From: Cytophagaceae bacterium
GTDB lineage: Bacteria; Bacteroidota; Bacteroidia; Cytophagales; Flexibacteraceae
Direction of reading: 5' to 3'
Assembly: GCA_027490155.1 (NCBI GenBank)
Contig: JAIXYP010000029.1
Span: forward strand, 1 to 42,998
Length of the DNA: 42,998 nt
In this document: in pieces, positions 41,198 through 42,998 of the stretch
Position numbering within the stretch: the first letter of the stretch is position 1
How the letters are laid out: each line of letters begins with the position of its first letter
The notes under the pieces: model-generated
Databases searched by the model: none
Seen by the model: only the letters and a program-made list of their open reading frames with translations
What the model was told of the DNA's origin: nothing
Program-made: the position numbers and the translations under genes

Positions 41198-41236
41198 CCG
41201 CCTGGCCTTGCTAGGGCTGACTTGTTTTGATTGATG

Positions 41237-41264
41237 ATGGGTGCCTGCGGGTGCCCATTTTTTT
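41237..41264 (+). terminator. Intrinsic terminator of the AsmA-like gene
   Basis: ATGGGTGCC (41237-41245) pairs with GGTGCCCAT (41250-41258) through two G-U pairs around a TGCG loop and runs into seven T. It lies 40 nt after the stop. Confidence 0.75.
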
Positions 41265-41362
41265 GGGGGGGGCAATGATCCGTGTAAACCTTAGTTGCAA
41301 AGGTTAGATTTTGTATTTAGGGGTACTCTTGCTTAATTGTGAACTTACATGTGTAACTAGCC

Positions 41363-42697
41363 ATGGACACAATAGAAAGCATAAGCAAACAAGTAACTCT
41401 TTTGGTGAGGGAGTTCAACATAATAGATGTTGAGGATGTACCAGCAGATGAGTATGAAAGTTATACACCCGAAATTATTCAAGACTTTAGACTACGAGGA
41501 ACTGTAAGACCGTATTTGGCGAAGTTATGCGATTATATTTTGGGTATACTGCCGGAGGAAAACAAACTTCTCTACAAGGATTACATAATCTATTCTGACA
41601 AAATTGATGCGTTGTTAAGGACCTATTTTAAGGGCGATAACCCGAGACCAAAGCGGTTACATGCAGTGCCATACCCATCCAAAATCCACTTTTGCACCGA
41701 CTATGACTACGTTTGGCATCATTACCGGCCCCTTTTTGAGCGGATTGACCTATTTGATTCCAAATCTTACATTGGTCATTCGCTTAACCTATTTCTTGTT
41801 GCTTTACTTACTGACCATTCCAAATCTGATGAACAGTGGGTGCCCGCAGCACTACATGATTTAGGAACCACCTCAAGGATTGAAGGATGGTTACTTGATG
41901 AGCGGTCAGCGACCCCTCGAGTACTACGTGTGACCTGCTGGCTAGTCATGGAGGTGGAGTTTGGAACTTGTATTGGAGATTTTATTTCACTTACATTTTA
42001 TCAGTATCTCTATACTGATTACCTGAAGGAGCTTAAGCAATTTGTGCTTGATGAACATAAGTCTATTTTCCTTAGGAACTTTGTTATAGTTTTTGCTGGG
42101 TGTGCGTTTGGGTCAATTAAAGAGCTTTATGATTATTCATACTTGATAACCGAAATTAGACAAACGTTTCATATGATGCATCCGATTTTTTATCCCAACT
42201 ATATTAATTGGCCTGATGATTATATGGGTAAAGAAGTTGACTTCAAGGCCATGCACTTACAATACGGACAAAATCACAAAGAAGAGATTCAGGCCCTAAA
42301 AGTAGCTAGTCAACCGCAGCAGAAAGGATTATGGGAACGTTTTTTGGGTATAATGGGTATAAAAATAAAGGATCAAAAACTTACCCAAACGAATACTAAA
42401 GTAGCTTTGCCTAATGTATCCCGCAAACCTTATCCTGACAATTATAATTTTGATTCATTGTTCTTTAATCGTCTAAAAACACAGGCTCAATTACTAGGCC
42501 CAGGTATGAAAGTACTTGATTATTTGCTTTGGATGTCCACTTGCTATTATGACAGTACCTATCCCCAATACGACCAATTCGTCATCTGGCTCCGTGACCA
42601 TGGCTTTGAGTTCGAAGGGGACGACCCGTTAGGTCTTAAGCATCTTATATCTGAGTGGAGACCAGAAAGTACCTATTCCATCAACTTGCCAGAATGA
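41363..42697 (+). CDS. Orphan protein, unknown function, AT-rich
   Basis: 444 residues, not recognised. No signal peptide or clear membrane helix. It is rich in Tyr, Asp, Phe and Leu with conserved-looking aromatic stretches (CTDYDYVWHHYRPLFERIDL, NLFLVALLTDHSKSDEQWVP, YDYSYLITEIRQTFHMMHP), a basic Gln-rich linker at about 305-355, and a C-terminal part ending in YPQYDQFVIWLRDHGFEFEG. Base composition is much poorer in GC than the AsmA gene directly upstream and changes sharply after the terminator at 41237, which points to transfer. The ATG at 41363 is the first in frame. It is followed by another unassigned gene after 36 nt on the same strand, so the two may form a unit. Confidence 0.7.
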   Translation: MDTIESISKQVTLLVREFNIIDVEDVPADEYESYTPEIIQDFRLRGTVRPYLAKLCDYILGILPEENKLLYKDYIIYSDKIDALLRTYFKGDNPRPKRLHAVPYPSKIHFCTDYDYVWHHYRPLFERIDLFDSKSYIGHSLNLFLVALLTDHSKSDEQWVPAALHDLGTTSRIEGWLLDERSATPRVLRVTCWLVMEVEFGTCIGDFISLTFYQYLYTDYLKELKQFVLDEHKSIFLRNFVIVFAGCAFGSIKELYDYSYLITEIRQTFHMMHPIFYPNYINWPDDYMGKEVDFKAMHLQYGQNHKEEIQALKVASQPQQKGLWERFLGIMGIKIKDQKLTQTNTKVALPNVSRKPYPDNYNFDSLFFNRLKTQAQLLGPGMKVLDYLLWMSTCYYDSTYPQYDQFVIWLRDHGFEFEGDDPLGLKHLISEWRPESTYSINLPE

Positions 42698-42733
42698 TTT
42701 TGACTATATTTACCCAATGATCTTACCCCCACC

Positions 42734-42998
42734 ATGCAACTCAACATCTCCCGCAACACCGTCATAGCCACTCCCATTGTTGAGGAGCATATTATTGCTG
42801 CCTTGAAGGCTAAGTACAACAACATCATGTTTGTTGATGTTGACTTATTAAAAGGTGAAATGGCAGGCAGCATCTATGGTGATAAAGCCCCCAATTTTTT
42901 AGAGTATCTGCTACATTCCCTCGTTCGTAGCGCAATCATTGGTTCAGGGCGCTTGGAGCATTCGCATCTTCTCTTTGAGATTCTCTTTAACTACATTA
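42734..42998 (+). CDS. Unknown protein, 5' part only (cut by the window end)
   Basis: The frame is open from ATG 42734 to the window end (88 codons), beginning MQLNISRNTVIATPIVEEHI and continuing with NNIMFVDVDLLKGEMAGSIY and LEYLLHSLVRSAIIGSG. No signal peptide; the mixed charged/hydrophobic pattern fits a soluble alpha-beta protein. Not recognised. It starts 36 nt after the 444-residue orphan gene on the same strand. A GACTATATTTACC stretch 30 nt upstream is one mismatch from a TAnnTTTG box, so it may also have its own promoter. Confidence 0.65.
   Translation, partial: MQLNISRNTVIATPIVEEHIIAALKAKYNNIMFVDVDLLKGEMAGSIYGDKAPNFLEYLLHSLVRSAIIGSGRLEHSHLLFEILFNYI

Overview
The window comes from a member of the Bacteroidota. 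The strongest signs are a 2006-residue secreted protein ending in a type IX secretion (T9SS) sorting domain, tandem MBG/YDG and PKD/Ig-like surface repeats, a GPSLFTMP-type carotenoid desaturase, Bacteroidota-restricted families (DUF4286, DUF4349-type lipoprotein), and promoters of the form TTG-N19/20-TAnnTTTG, the consensus of the Bacteroidota primary sigma factor. The order or genus cannot be fixed from this sequence. Core genes are close to 50% GC; two patches (about 10.27-12.66 kb and 41.3-42.73 kb) are clearly richer in AT and hold genes I cannot assign, which suggests transfer.

Layout. 1-2208: C-terminally incomplete secreted beta-propeller/Ig-repeat protein (minus). 2209-3700: non-coding block with a 147-bp palindromic-ended repeat, two copies of a terminator-ended RNA-like element, a decayed tRNA and an intact tRNA-Arg(CCG). 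3773-6206: aldose-1-epimerase-like gene and a PpiC/SurA-type periplasmic foldase (minus), divergent from uvrC (6433-8247, plus). 8322-9266: DUF4349 lipoprotein. 9645-12575: accessory patch with a truncated trypsin-like protease, an orphan membrane protein and a DUF4304-like gene enclosed by direct repeats. 13063-13137: tRNA-Val(TAC). 13330-16751: probable operon of ABC exporter, NlpC/P60 peptidase and DUF4286 (minus). 17119-19388: carotenoid desaturase plus an uncharacterised proline-linker protein (plus). 19614-25634: giant T9SS adhesin-like protein. 26158-30845: exopolysaccharide locus with a GT4 glycosyltransferase and an O-antigen ligase-like protein (minus), divergent from an undecaprenyl-phosphate sugar phosphotransferase (plus). 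30927-32881: Ldh-family oxidoreductase and a DUF4234/DUF2752 membrane pair. 33142-37914: 1590-residue DUF4011 SF1 helicase-nuclease, the best defence candidate. 38210-41197: AsmA-like protein. 41363-end: two AT-rich orphan genes, the last cut by the window.

Working together: most genes serve the cell envelope (surface repeat proteins, periplasmic folding, AsmA-type outer-membrane homeostasis, polysaccharide assembly, peptidoglycan peptide recycling, carotenoid). The most novel signals are non-coding: a three-copy family of about 190-nt elements with strong intrinsic terminators on the minus strand, and a three-copy family of 146-147-bp elements with inverted-repeat ends, two of them sitting 8-17 nt after a stop codon.
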